Below, piece by piece: positions 1 through 8,903 of a DNA stretch of 64,000 nt; the first letter of the stretch is position 1, and the number at the start of each line of letters is the position of its first letter. The notes beneath the pieces were generated by a model. The model was not told where the DNA came from and ran no database searches. It saw only the letters and a program-made list of their open reading frames with translations. Position numbers and translations under genes: made by a program. The DNA comes from Paenibacillus sp. S150. Lineage in GTDB: Bacteria; Bacillota; Bacilli; Paenibacillales; Paenibacillaceae. The stretch is taken from NCBI RefSeq assembly GCF_019352175.1, contig NZ_JACBYI010000042.1, positions 1 through 64,000 on the forward strand, given 5' to 3'.

Positions 1-329
1 GCAGGACGGTGGAATCAAAGGCAGAAGTACCTTTGAATTCGCCCGAAGCCGGCAGGACGGTGAAATCAAAGGCAGAAGTACCTTTGAATTCACCTGAAGT
101 AGGCTGGACGGTGGAATCAAAGGCAGAAGTACCTTTGAATTCACCTGAAGCCGGCAGGACGGTGGAATCAAAGGCAGAAGTACCTTTGAATTCGCCCGAA
201 GCCGGCAGGACGGTGAAATCAAAGGCAGAAGTACCTTTGAATTCACCTGAAGTAGGCTGGACGGTGGAATCAAAGGCAGATGTACCTTTGATTCTCCTAG
301 AAGTAGGCTGGACGGTGGAATCAGCGTGA
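1..329. repeat. 51-bp tandem repeat array (six copies plus a partial), continuing past the window edge
   Basis: Units start at 1, 52, 103, 154, 205, 256 and 307, a period of exactly 51 bp. Each unit carries the stem TCAAAGG/CCTTTGA around the loop CAGAAGTA (15-36 in the first unit). Because 51 is a multiple of three, the plus strand stays open and would encode a 17-residue repeat (ESKAEVPLNSPEAGRTV-like). The open frame reaches the left edge, so it could be the 3' end of a gene, but there is no recognisable domain. The unit is related in sequence to the arrays at 43592 and 54058, which argues for a non-coding repeat family. Confidence 0.85.
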
Positions 330-395
330 AATGATTCTTCTCCTCCCCACTGAAATGGCAGCATTCTTATTATAGGACGCCGATAGGCGTCTTTC

Positions 396-965
396 TTGAA
401 AGATAAGAATTCATCCTGAATTTCGAAAGTAAGTATCCACAAATCATCTAAAAAGCTCTACATTGGTTCCATTCACTTTCGGAATTCAGGATGAATGGAA
501 CCGGAGAGCCTGAAAAAGCTGATGAAAAGCAAGGAGGTTCATAAGGAACGAAAGCGAAGTGTAAAAAGTAACACTAATGGGCTGAAATTCTGGCTTTAAC
601 GAGCTTTAGTGGGATTTTGTACACCTAATGGAGGCCCGCTCCCATATGCCTGATTTCAGCCGAATTAGGTGTACTTTTTCCCACTAGGGATGATCCAGGA
701 TCCGAATGCGGTGAATTAGTTATCCTTTTTTCCACTAAAAATGGCTGCTCTTTGGATGAATGGTTCAACTTCATCTTAATGTAGGCGAATTCCTCTGAAA
801 GGAAGAGAAACGGATCGATTAGGGTTCCTTTTTCCCGCTAAGGACTTTCGAAAAAGCGGCTTGGGGAATATGAAGTGACCGTTTCCACCTGGCTTCAGCA
901 GCCAGCCTTACACCTGAAAGCAAACAGCTGCGCTGCCCGGTCAAGGACGGCGAAGCCGTTTCTTC
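396..965 (+). repeat. Composite dispersed repeat, copy 1 (about 570 bp)
   Basis: This non-coding block reappears nearly unchanged at 53281-53876 on the same strand and at 36927-37600 on the opposite strand. It begins with TTGAAAGATAAGAATTCATC, contains one four-box element (557-738) and a fifth related box at 818-841, and ends with the mini-hairpin GGACGGCGAAGCCGTTTC near 945-962. No transposase-like frame is present, and short open frames inside it are not conserved between copies. Apart from this repeat, the stretch 330-1116 holds nothing I recognise. Confidence 0.85.
557..738 (+). repeat. Four-box dyad element, copy 1
   Basis: Boxes are at 557-578 (forward), 605-629 (forward), 664-686 (reverse) and 715-738 (reverse). 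A typical box reads TAGTGGGAAAAAGTACACCT followed by AAT. Spacers are 26, 34 and 28 bp. Box 2 has ATTTT where the others have AAAAA, so boxes 2 and 3 are complementary except for a 5x5 internal loop. Confidence 0.8.
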
Positions 966-1116
966 TTGTATGCAGAGGGGTAAGCGCCCCTGCATGTTCA
1001 CCGGATAGAGTCTGGCTGCCGGAAGGAAGCTGCCGCTATAGTCAGCCGCAAAGCTGCGGGATATAATGAAAACAGCATAGCACAAGATAAGCTTTCGGCA
1101 ATTCTTCAGGTTTGGG

Positions 1117-2394
1117 GTGGGGACATTGACAGATTCAGAGCCGTCGTTTGACCGTTTTTTTGACAGCATGGAATCCCTGGCGGATACCATCAGCGAATCG
1201 CTTCAGTCGCAGGTGACGATTGAGGACAGCAATCATCACGTGATCGGGTACAGCTCCCATCAGTTCGAGAGCGATCCGGCGCGGATCTCCACCATTATCG
1301 GCAAGCGTGTGCCGAACACGGTCATCATCGGCCTGCGCAAAAAAGGCGTGATGCACCAGCTTGAGAATACCGCTCATCCGGTCCGCATTCCGGCGGTGAT
1401 GGAGGTGGGCCTCGGGCCAAGGCTGGCGATGTGCATCAGACATCAGCAGGAGATTCTCGGTTATATCTGGGTCGTAGACAGAGGCAATCTGGCCGAGGGG
1501 CATGCAGAGCGCATTGTCGAGAAAGCTGCCGGGATTGCCGGGCGCTACCTGCTGAAGCAGCGGGGCTGGAAGACCAAGCAGGAGAAGACGCATGAGGATT
1601 TCTTCTGGAAGCTGCTGACCTCGCATTATGAAACGGAGCCGCGTATCCGTCAGGAGGCTGAGGGCGCTTCGATTCTTTTGCCGGAGAGCTATTATATCGG
1701 GGTTCTGGAGAGCGGCAAGACGATCGACGACCGTTTCGTGCAGCGTTTTCGCCAGCTTATGGAGGCAAATGCCAGTCAGCGCCTGCTGTTTCTCACCGCC
1801 GAGCATAACCGGCTGATTATCTTGTTCTCCTTTCTGTTTCCGGTGGAAGGGACGCCGCTGTTGTCCTCGTTCGTGCATAAGCTGCTGCAGGAGCTGGGCA
1901 AAAGCGAGGGCTGCAAGCTGCAGGCGGGCTGCAGTCCGGGCTACCAGGAGTATACCTCGGCCGCAGCGGCGTACCGGGAAGCGCTCACCATACTGGAAAT
2001 CAAAAAACTGCTGCCTTATCATGCCCGCCATCTGCTGCTGTATGAGGAAATCGGTTTTTGGGCCTATATTCCGGCCATTATGGAGCAGAAGCGCAGCCGG
2101 ACACGCCGCAGCTCGCTGCTCTCTCCGCTGAAAGAGCATGACCGCGAGCACAAAAGCGATTTTCTTAAAACCATCGTTGTCTATTTGACACTGAACGGCA
2201 ATCTCAAGGAATCTGCGTCCTTTCTGCATATCCACACCAACACCCTGATGTACCGGCTGAACCGGATCGCCGAAATTACGGGCAAAAGCCTCAAGGAAAC
2301 CGATTACCGCACCTCGCTCTATCTGGATATTCTGACGGAGGAGACCGCCCGGGTCAACGCCTGGTTCCAGGAGGGAAATGGGGACGCGGAGTAG
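1117..2394 (+). CDS. PucR/CdaR-type transcriptional regulator
   Basis: This 425-residue protein is probably a cytoplasmic DNA-binding activator. The N-terminal half resembles a sensory, GAF-like region. The C-terminal part (about residues 345-405, with LNGNLKESASFLHIHTNTLM and YRLNRIAEITG) is the PucR-type helix-turn-helix found in regulators of purine, proline and sugar-diacid catabolism. The ligand cannot be told from sequence. The start is uncertain: GTG 1117 has only a weak G-rich site, and TTG 1126 or ATG 1168 are alternatives. A rho-independent terminator follows, so the gene is probably monocistronic. Confidence 0.85.
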   Translation: MGTLTDSEPSFDRFFDSMESLADTISESLQSQVTIEDSNHHVIGYSSHQFESDPARISTIIGKRVPNTVIIGLRKKGVMHQLENTAHPVRIPAVMEVGLGPRLAMCIRHQQEILGYIWVVDRGNLAEGHAERIVEKAAGIAGRYLLKQRGWKTKQEKTHEDFFWKLLTSHYETEPRIRQEAEGASILLPESYYIGVLESGKTIDDRFVQRFRQLMEANASQRLLFLTAEHNRLIILFSFLFPVEGTPLLSSFVHKLLQELGKSEGCKLQAGCSPGYQEYTSAAAAYREALTILEIKKLLPYHARHLLLYEEIGFWAYIPAIMEQKRSRTRRSSLLSPLKEHDREHKSDFLKTIVVYLTLNGNLKESASFLHIHTNTLMYRLNRIAEITGKSLKETDYRTSLYLDILTEETARVNAWFQEGNGDAE

Positions 2395-2444
2395 CCGCCA
2401 GGGGTGAAGCGTTCCGTTCAAGGAATGGGATGCAGCTGCTGCTT

Positions 2445-2468
2445 AGCCCCGCTTGCCGGGGCTTTTTG
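2445..2468 (+). terminator. Rho-independent terminator after the PucR-type gene
   Basis: Stem AGCCCCG/CGGGGCT with loop CTTGC is followed by TTTTT. It lies inside the longest open frame of the next gene, which argues that the tgl start is downstream of it. Confidence 0.85.
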
Positions 2469-2544
2469 GCAGGGGAGCTTACGTTTCGGAAAACTGCTGC
2501 GCACCAACAACAGGCCTGACACGTACAATAACCTATCTATTGTG

Positions 2545-3288
2545 ATGAGAAAGGGGAAATGGACAGTGGCCTATGGATATGGTGCTCCCGCTTCGGGATT
2601 TGAACAGAATATGAGGGGACGGATTATTGAAACAGCCAGAGCAATGAATGTCGGCGGCACACAATTTTCCACATTTAAGAATTCACGCTGCAATCCGAGA
2701 TATTGGATTCGTAATTCGAATGGAGGCTTCCAGCTGCGCAGTGACGTCACGCCTTCGGCGGCAATCAACGATATTTTTATAAATGGCCGGCTGTACGCCT
2801 TCGAATGTGCCATGGCGATGGTCATGATTTTTTACAAGGCCACCATTGATTCCATTGGGGAGAATGCCTTTAACCGGTATTTTACCGACCTGTTCCTGTG
2901 GGACTGGAATTATGACAATAATCTGCGGATGATCACTACCTTCAATCCGTGGGAGATGCGGCCTGGAGATGTGGTGTATTTCAAAAATCCGGACCATGAT
3001 CCGGAGAAACCGGAGTGGCAGGGAGAGAATGCGGTGCTGCTCGGCAACGACAGCTATTATGGACATGGTCTGGGGATCAAAAGTGCGGACGGCATAATTG
3101 CGTCGCTCAACCGCGAAAGAGTTCCGGGCAGCCGGATATCGGCCTATCTTGCCAATGAGGCGCTTCACCCGGATTTCGCTTATATCCAGACGCTGTCCAG
3201 CCGGTCTGCCCTGCCCCCTACGGGAAGCGGCTCTGCGCGGAACAAAATATTCTCCAGAATAGGGGTCAAATCCTACATTATCAAGTAG
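2545..3288 (+). CDS. tgl: Protein-glutamine gamma-glutamyltransferase (spore coat transglutaminase)
   Basis: The enzyme forms epsilon-(gamma-glutamyl)-lysine cross-links; in Bacillus it hardens the spore coat. The Tgl signature YAFECAMAM places the catalytic cysteine at residue 88 from this start. GENAVLLG (Glu161) and YYGHGLGI (His174) follow at nearly the same spacing as Cys116, Glu187 and His200 in B. subtilis Tgl. An open frame continues upstream to 2404 but crosses the preceding terminator hairpin, so ATG 2545 was chosen (247 residues; the B. subtilis protein has 245). The Shine-Dalgarno site is poor and GTG 2542 is an alternative. Compared with the B. subtilis protein the N-terminus is shorter and the C-terminus about 30 residues longer. 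Confidence 0.88.
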   Translation: MRKGKWTVAYGYGAPASGFEQNMRGRIIETARAMNVGGTQFSTFKNSRCNPRYWIRNSNGGFQLRSDVTPSAAINDIFINGRLYAFECAMAMVMIFYKATIDSIGENAFNRYFTDLFLWDWNYDNNLRMITTFNPWEMRPGDVVYFKNPDHDPEKPEWQGENAVLLGNDSYYGHGLGIKSADGIIASLNRERVPGSRISAYLANEALHPDFAYIQTLSSRSALPPTGSGSARNKIFSRIGVKSYIIK

Positions 3289-3337
3289 CGCCGTTGCTGG
3301 GATAGTATCCGCGGGTTAAAGGAGCTGCAGCCCGTTA

Positions 3338-4957
3338 TCACTTGCCGGAACGGTATTTGAGCGGATGGACGCCGACGTTTTTTTTGAACACGGTGCTGAA
3401 ATAGTGGGGGTTCTCATAGCCGACACGCTCAGAGATTTCCATGATCTTAAGATCCGTGGTGTGCAGCAGCTCTTTGGCCTTGCCGATGCGGATCTTGGTG
3501 ATGTAGTCGGTAAGGGTTTCGCCGGTTTCTTTTTTGAAAATAAGGCTGATGTAGTTGGGGGTCAGAAAAACTTCCTCGGCAATCCGCGCGATAGACAGCT
3601 CCCGGGCATAACCCTCCTGGACAATGGCTCTGATCCTGTTGATGGTTTTGCTGTTCTTGGAGGTGTTTTTGCCGGCCACATGAGTGCTGAGATTATAAAA
3701 AAGAGAGAGCATGCAGGTCTTCAGCCCGGAAATGTTCTTCTGCCTGTACAGTGTGTCCATGATGGTCAGCCGGTCCTCCAGCACCTGCTCGATGTCCTCA
3801 TCCAGCTCATACAGGGCCCTTGCGGAGGTGAAGATTATCTCGGCGCAGATGCTCTGCACATAATCAATCTGCAGCTTGGGGGCGGCCAGCCGGTCAAACA
3901 GCTTCTCCAGCAGCTCCAGGACCTGCTGCGTATGGCCGGCCTTCAGCTCATTCATCAGCCGGGCTTGGAATTTGTAAAAAAAAGTGCTCTGCAGGGCCGC
4001 TGTACCGGGCTGGATATCCTTAATATACAGAATCGACCCGTGGCCGGTGTAAAAAGTATGCACCAGCGCGGCCAGCGCTTCCTTATAGGAGTCCTCCAAT
4101 TCGCTTGCGCTGGAGCAGGCTCTGCCGATGCCGATGGAAGCGTCCAGCCGAAGATATTTCTTAATGCTGCCAATGATTTCTTCGCAGAGGCTTGAGATGG
4201 CGCCGGTTCCCGGAGCTGCGGCCTGATCCGGACAGAAGATCACAATGAATTCATTCTCGCTGGCGACAAAAGAGATTCCGCCGGGCGGCTTCTCCAGACA
4301 CTCGGTGATCATATTCTGGATGGAGAAATACAGCAGCTGCCTGTATTCCTCCGAGAACTTGTCAATTGCGCTCTGATAATCATCCAGCTGCAGCACCCCT
4401 GCCGTCAGCACATCCCCCCGCTTGAAGGGGAGCTGGAAATAACCGATTTTATCCCAAAGCTCCCCTTCATCCCGGTACAGCCCCGCCAACCAGTTCTGGA
4501 GAAATTTCTCGCGGAGCAGCGGCATATTGCTCTGCACTTGCTTCCTCAGCTGCTCGAAGTTCAGCTGATGGTCTTTTTCCTGGCGGAGCCGGGTGACGGC
4601 CTCATGAAAGACCTCCCGCAGCTCAGGAAGCTTGACAGGCTTCAGAATATACCCCTCGGCATTCATCTTCAGCGCACTTTGGGCATAGGAGAAATCCTGG
4701 GCTCCGCTGATGATAATGATCCGGGCCCGGCAGTTCCCGGCCTTCAGCTTCTCGGCCACCTCCAGCCCGCCCATCATGGGCATCATAATATCCGTGAACA
4801 GAATGTCCGGCTGCCGCTCCATACATAATTCATAAGCCTCCTGCCCGTCCGAGGCCTCTCCGATAATCTCGATGCCGAATTCCTCCTGCCAATTGAACAC
4901 ATGGATCAGACTTTTGCGGATAAACGGCTCATCATCCGCTACGATCATCGTCAACAT
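3338..4957 (-). CDS. YesN-like response regulator with AraC-type DNA-binding domain
   Basis: This is a 539-residue transcription factor. The receiver domain (about 1-125) has the acidic pair DDE at 8-10 and phospho-acceptor Asp56 in DILFTDIMMP. A long linker follows, then two AraC-type helix-turn-helix motifs (about 435-535, ending AKELLHTTDLKIMEISERVG and YENPHYFSTVFKKNVGVHPL). The ATG lies inside the 3' end of the kinase gene (26-bp overlap), so the pair is translationally coupled. Such YesMN pairs usually control neighbouring sugar ABC transporters, here probably the binding protein at 7349 and perhaps the importer at 11.5 kb. Confidence 0.93.
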   Translation of the reverse strand: MLTMIVADDEPFIRKSLIHVFNWQEEFGIEIIGEASDGQEAYELCMERQPDILFTDIMMPMMGGLEVAEKLKAGNCRARIIIISGAQDFSYAQSALKMNAEGYILKPVKLPELREVFHEAVTRLRQEKDHQLNFEQLRKQVQSNMPLLREKFLQNWLAGLYRDEGELWDKIGYFQLPFKRGDVLTAGVLQLDDYQSAIDKFSEEYRQLLYFSIQNMITECLEKPPGGISFVASENEFIVIFCPDQAAAPGTGAISSLCEEIIGSIKKYLRLDASIGIGRACSSASELEDSYKEALAALVHTFYTGHGSILYIKDIQPGTAALQSTFFYKFQARLMNELKAGHTQQVLELLEKLFDRLAAPKLQIDYVQSICAEIIFTSARALYELDEDIEQVLEDRLTIMDTLYRQKNISGLKTCMLSLFYNLSTHVAGKNTSKNSKTINRIRAIVQEGYARELSIARIAEEVFLTPNYISLIFKKETGETLTDYITKIRIGKAKELLHTTDLKIMEISERVGYENPHYFSTVFKKNVGVHPLKYRSGK

Positions 4958-6788
4958 CTTCCATCACCTCGTTCCATGTAGTCACCACCGGAAACCGGAC
5001 CACAGCCAAGAGGCCGCTGTGATCTTCGGTATTGGCATAATACCGGATGCCGTAGGCCTCGCCAAAAAACTGCTGGATTCTGGTATGCACATTGCGGATG
5101 CCGTATGACTGGTTGCCCGGCTGCTTATCTGTAAGCAGCTGGTTCAGCCGCTCCGGATCTGCACCCGCGCCATCGTCAAAAACGGACACGCACAGAATAT
5201 CCTGGGACCGTTCCGCCCGGATGCGGATTTTGCCTGAGCCCCGGCGCTTCTGTATGCCATGGATAATTGCATTCTCCACCAGCGGCTGGAGACTGAGCTT
5301 CACCACCAGGCATTCCGCAAGCAGCCGGGGATCGGTGTCCTCCAGCTCGTAATTCAGCTTATCCTGGAAACGGAACTGCTGAATTTGCAGGTAGCTGTCC
5401 ACCTGCCGCAGCTCATCGCGCAGCGGGATAATATTCCGTCCTTTACTCAGGCTGTATCTGAAGAAGTCGGACAGCGAGGTTACCATATTGCTGATTTCGG
5501 GAATATCGTGATTGATCGCGATCCAGTTGATTGAATCCAGCGTGTTGTAGAGAAAATGCGGGTTAATCTGGGCCTGAAGTGTTTTGAGCTCTGCTTCTTT
5601 TTTGCGGAGCTCTGTGACATAGAGCTTGTCGATCAGCGCTTTGATCTGCTGCAGCAGCTTATTGTAGCGGTTGAACAGATAGGAGAATTCATCCTTGCGC
5701 CGGTAGCGGATGATAATGTTGAAGTTGCCGCTTTCGGCATGGGACATCGACTGGATGAATTTGCGGATGGGTGCCGAGATATTCTCCGACAGCAGCAGGG
5801 CCATCATAAGCGAGACGAGCATGCAGATGCCGATGGCGACATACATGACGCGCCGGAACGAGGCCAGTTCCCCGTTAAGCTCATTTACGGGTGAAAAGGA
5901 GAGGATCGTCCAGCCGGTTTCCGGTATTTTGGTATAAGCGACCAGCATGTTCTCTCCCTGAAGCACCTGGCGGAAGGAATGCAGGGTGCCGCTGTCATCG
6001 GGTTCTGCTTCCATCCGGCTGTAGTAATCCTGTGTGCTGATGTTCTGGCCGATCAGTGCCTTGTCCGGGCTGATTGCAATCGTTCCGGTCTGGTCGGCGA
6101 TATAGATCCGGCTGCCTGCCGTGGGCTTGTAATGCTCCAGCAGAGTATCGAATTCCGTCACGGGAATGTCGATGGTCAGCAGTCCGGCATAAGGCAGCTG
6201 GGCATGGCGGATGCCGAACAGGCGCTTGGCGAATTTGAGCGTGAACCTGGAGTCCAGCGAGCTGAGTCCGACCACGGTGAAATCGGACCTGGCCGGAATA
6301 CCCAGATACCACGGCTTCAGCGAAATCAGATCGATATTGAATACCCGTCTGGAGAAATTATACTGCGTATATTCCGGGCGGTTCAGCATATATAGCATAG
6401 GGACGGAGCTGCTTCCCGATGTGCCGCTGCCGGGAAAGCTCTCCAGGATTTTATTCAGCGCGGCCAGCTCATTGATGATTCCCGTACTGTCCGTAGGACG
6501 GTTGGAGGAGATGAGGTCGGCGAACTCTGTATTGAGATACAGGGAGATCATGGAATGATTCGCGGCGGCGAACCGCTGGGCCAGATTATCCTGAACCAGG
6601 TTCAGGTTGTTCTCGATGGATGTGTTGACATTGCGGGTGATGATACCCGCAGATTTGTTATATACCGTAACAGAGATAATGGTGGTCGGAAGAAGGACGA
6701 GAAAGAGGAAGTAGAGGATAAGTCTGCTGCGGATGCTGAAGTTGTACAGGAAGAGGGTTTTGGACAGAGTATCGAATAATTTCTTCAT
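4932..6788 (-). CDS. YesM-like sensor histidine kinase
   Basis: This is a 618-residue membrane sensor kinase. There is one transmembrane helix near residues 20-45 (RLILYFLFLVLLPTTIISV), a large extracellular sensor region, a second helix near 296-318, then a HAMP-like linker. The His_kinase-type domain has QINPHFLYNTLDS (phospho-acceptor His411) and the N-box LVENAIIHGI. It is transcribed with and overlaps the regulator gene. The Shine-Dalgarno region GAGGGGTT precedes the ATG. The ligand is probably extracellular, directly or through a binding protein such as the one encoded divergently at 7349, but that is inference. Confidence 0.93.
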   Translation of the reverse strand: MKKLFDTLSKTLFLYNFSIRSRLILYFLFLVLLPTTIISVTVYNKSAGIITRNVNTSIENNLNLVQDNLAQRFAAANHSMISLYLNTEFADLISSNRPTDSTGIINELAALNKILESFPGSGTSGSSSVPMLYMLNRPEYTQYNFSRRVFNIDLISLKPWYLGIPARSDFTVVGLSSLDSRFTLKFAKRLFGIRHAQLPYAGLLTIDIPVTEFDTLLEHYKPTAGSRIYIADQTGTIAISPDKALIGQNISTQDYYSRMEAEPDDSGTLHSFRQVLQGENMLVAYTKIPETGWTILSFSPVNELNGELASFRRVMYVAIGICMLVSLMMALLLSENISAPIRKFIQSMSHAESGNFNIIIRYRRKDEFSYLFNRYNKLLQQIKALIDKLYVTELRKKEAELKTLQAQINPHFLYNTLDSINWIAINHDIPEISNMVTSLSDFFRYSLSKGRNIIPLRDELRQVDSYLQIQQFRFQDKLNYELEDTDPRLLAECLVVKLSLQPLVENAIIHGIQKRRGSGKIRIRAERSQDILCVSVFDDGAGADPERLNQLLTDKQPGNQSYGIRNVHTRIQQFFGEAYGIRYYANTEDHSGLLAVVRFPVVTTWNEVMEDVDDDRSG

Positions 6789-7143
6789 CTGAACCCCTCC
6801 TGAAGTCCAACCTTTATGCCGTGCTCGTGCTATGAGATCGACAGCAATGCCGCCCTTTTAGCGGCAGGAGCTACCAACCGGGGCATTTTCATATCATAGC
6901 ATCTGCCCTTTAATCACGCGGCCGCAGCGATATTTCATTCCTCAGTGGTTTTTCAAATTAAGCACCTTTAGCGGATTCAACAGACCGTAAGCTTATTACC
7001 GCTTGGGAAGGCGGATTTCAGGTAAATCACTGTGCATAACGGCATTGGAGTCCGTTATCAGGGCAAAGCTATCGTTTTGGCCTGAAATAAGGGCATCCTG
7101 GTCCATTGCAAAAGAGTCAAAGCGGTCTTGAACAGCTAATTAT
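6789..7143. other. Intergenic region between the divergent sensor kinase and binding-protein genes
   Basis: This region must hold the promoter of the kinase operon. A small inverted repeat GCCGC/GCGGC lies near 6853-6871. No confident promoter, riboswitch or gene was identified. The part next to the binding protein carries a 34-bp tandem repeat that is listed separately. Confidence 0.5.
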
Positions 7144-7245
7144 AAAGTTAGCTTCTGCACACCTTAAGCGTAATTTTAAAGTTAGCTCTGTACATCCTTA
7201 AGCGCTTTTGTAAAGTCAGCTCTTGCGCATCCTTAAACGTATTAG
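7144..7245. repeat. Three 34-bp tandem repeats upstream of the binding-protein gene
   Basis: Units begin AAAGTTAGCT or AAAGTCAGCT at 7144, 7178 and 7212, and each contains CCTTAAGCG or CCTTAAACG about 20 bp later. The 34-bp period is a little over three helical turns. The array ends about 100 bp before the start of the binding-protein gene, so it may be a regulator-binding array. That function is inference. Confidence 0.75.
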
Positions 7246-7348
7246 ATTCTATGCTTGCCAATTATCAGGTATTAATGGAAAATATCATTCAATAGATGGT
7301 ATTCATTGTAAAACGGCAGTGTCATGCTGTCAACGCGGGAGGGGTAGG

Positions 7349-8830
7349 ATGAAGAGGCTGCTGTTCTCTATAACGGGTCTGGCACTGTGCGGGTTTATCG
7401 TCTATGCCATTGCCTATAGCGGTCCGCTGCTGGTGGAATTTAATCCCGAGCCTGTACCTGAAGCTGTACCGCCGGTTCAGGTGCGGATTGCGCTGTATGA
7501 CTGGACGGAAAATCTGGAAGTGAAGAATGCGATCCGGCTGTATAACCAGAGCAACCCCGACCACATTGAAATTGTATTGATGAATCTGTCCACAGACGCC
7601 TACGATGACACCCTGAACATGCTGATGACTTCTGGTCAAGGGCCGGATGTGTTCAGTGTGGATAACAGCTGGCTGGCTACCTATGTGAACAAGGGGTATC
7701 TGGCCGATCTGAATCCCTATCTGGACTCCGGCGATCTGAACCGATTCCCGCAGTGGGCCAGGGATTACGCCCGCAGCTCCTTGTTCAAGGGCGGTGTCTA
7801 TTTCATGCCCTCCAGTATTGAAACAGTGCGGCTGATCTACAATAAGCAGCTGTTCCGGAATGCCGGCTTGAACGCGGATCAGCCGCCCGTTACCTTCACG
7901 GAACTGAAGCAGGCGGCTGCCGGGATCAGCCAGGCCGGGGCCGGTGTGAACAAATATGGCTTTGCGCTTGCTGGGGGAGACAGCCAGGACAGTCTTCAGA
8001 CCGGTCTTGAAATGTCCAATACCTACAGCGGGGTATATCTCTATAATTACCGGACCGGGCGTTATAATCTGAGTGTATATGCCCCCTGGCTGCAGCTGCT
8101 GCTGGAGATGAAGGCAGCGGGCAGCCTGTATCCCGGCGAGACCCTGCTGAAGCGAAATGCTGCCCTCCGGCAATTCGCCGACGGCAATATCGGCATGATG
8201 TATGCAACCAGCAAAGACTATGTGAAATTGCAGGAATATATGCCAAAGGATGATTGGGGAGTGGCTCTGCCGCCAGTAACGTCTTTGCAGAGGAAGGGCA
8301 GCGGTGCGCTGATGATGATTCCGCACTCGCCGCTGGCGGTTAACAGCAGTGCCCCGGATCGGGAAGCGGCGGTGAAGGTCTGGAAGTTCCTCCAGTCCGA
8401 GGACTTTCTGGCCATTCTGTTTCAGCAGGCCTTGGCGCTGCCGGTGGTAGACGGCATCACGGATCTTCCGGTACAGATTCCGGGACTGGGACATTTCAAG
8501 GATTTTTACCCGACGGCAGAAGAGTCCATCTATCCCCTCATTCCGCAGATTATGGATCAGTACGATCCCAACACTGTTTCGGTGGAACCGCGGGACTCGG
8601 GTGACCGCCCCCGTATGCAGCTCTATCTGCAGATCCTTTCCGGCGGGATAAGCGTAGACGAAGGACTTCGCGCGGAAAGTGCCCGGCTGAATCAGATGCT
8701 GGACATCGCGGCTACCGGGTATTCGTTCAAATATAATGAATATATCTATCCGGATTTCGATCCGAATTTCCCGTTGCGGGAAGAGAGCCTCGAGAGCCGG
8801 CTAAGTGCCGGTCAGGAGCAGGAGAAATAA
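7349..8830 (+). CDS. Extracellular solute-binding protein, sugar type, membrane anchored
   Basis: This 493-residue family-1 extracellular binding protein has PDVFSVDNSWLATYVNKGYL and YFMPSSIETVRLIYNKQLF, typical of oligosaccharide-binding components. ATG 7349 is preceded by GGGAGGGG; the open frame extends further upstream without a good site. The N-terminus is a hydrophobic helix (LLFSITGLALCGFIVYAIAY) with no proper lipobox, since leucine precedes the only cysteine. The protein is therefore probably tethered by an uncleaved helix rather than by lipid. No permease gene is adjacent. It stands divergent to the YesMN-like pair, so it may act as a sensory co-receptor or serve the importer at 11.5 kb. 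Confidence 0.85.
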   Translation: MKRLLFSITGLALCGFIVYAIAYSGPLLVEFNPEPVPEAVPPVQVRIALYDWTENLEVKNAIRLYNQSNPDHIEIVLMNLSTDAYDDTLNMLMTSGQGPDVFSVDNSWLATYVNKGYLADLNPYLDSGDLNRFPQWARDYARSSLFKGGVYFMPSSIETVRLIYNKQLFRNAGLNADQPPVTFTELKQAAAGISQAGAGVNKYGFALAGGDSQDSLQTGLEMSNTYSGVYLYNYRTGRYNLSVYAPWLQLLLEMKAAGSLYPGETLLKRNAALRQFADGNIGMMYATSKDYVKLQEYMPKDDWGVALPPVTSLQRKGSGALMMIPHSPLAVNSSAPDREAAVKVWKFLQSEDFLAILFQQALALPVVDGITDLPVQIPGLGHFKDFYPTAEESIYPLIPQIMDQYDPNTVSVEPRDSGDRPRMQLYLQILSGGISVDEGLRAESARLNQMLDIAATGYSFKYNEYIYPDFDPNFPLREESLESRLSAGQEQEK

Positions 8831-8853
8831 AGCACCAGTTATAGCACCGGTTA

Positions 8854-8903
8854 AAACAGGGACTGTTCCAGAGCCGCCCGGCTCCGGAACAGTCCCTGTT
8901 TGA
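8854..8903 (+). terminator. Long perfect-stem terminator
   Basis: AAACAGGGACTG and CAGTCCCTGTTT form the outer stem; TTCC/GGAA and GAGCC/GGCTC continue it around the loop GCCC. Being nearly symmetrical, it could work in both directions. Confidence 0.85.

Noticed and set aside
9..329. Protein-coding gene in the 51-bp repeats at the left edge
   Set aside because: Open only because the period is divisible by three; conserved hairpin with compensatory changes points to non-coding function.
557..738. CRISPR-like repeat-spacer reading of the four-box element
   Set aside because: Box orientation inverts half way, spacers are 25-38 bp with fixed class-specific lengths, and only four boxes occur per locus.
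875..1066. Small frames inside and next to composite repeat copy 1
   Set aside because: Not conserved in the two other copies and no ribosome-binding site.
1135..2421. 428-codon open frame antisense to the PucR-type gene
   Set aside because: Almost exact shadow of a gene with a recognised HTH domain.
7223..7348. Upstream 42-codon extension of the binding protein
   Set aside because: Covers the third 34-bp repeat and lacks a ribosome-binding site; GGGAGGGG supports ATG 7349.
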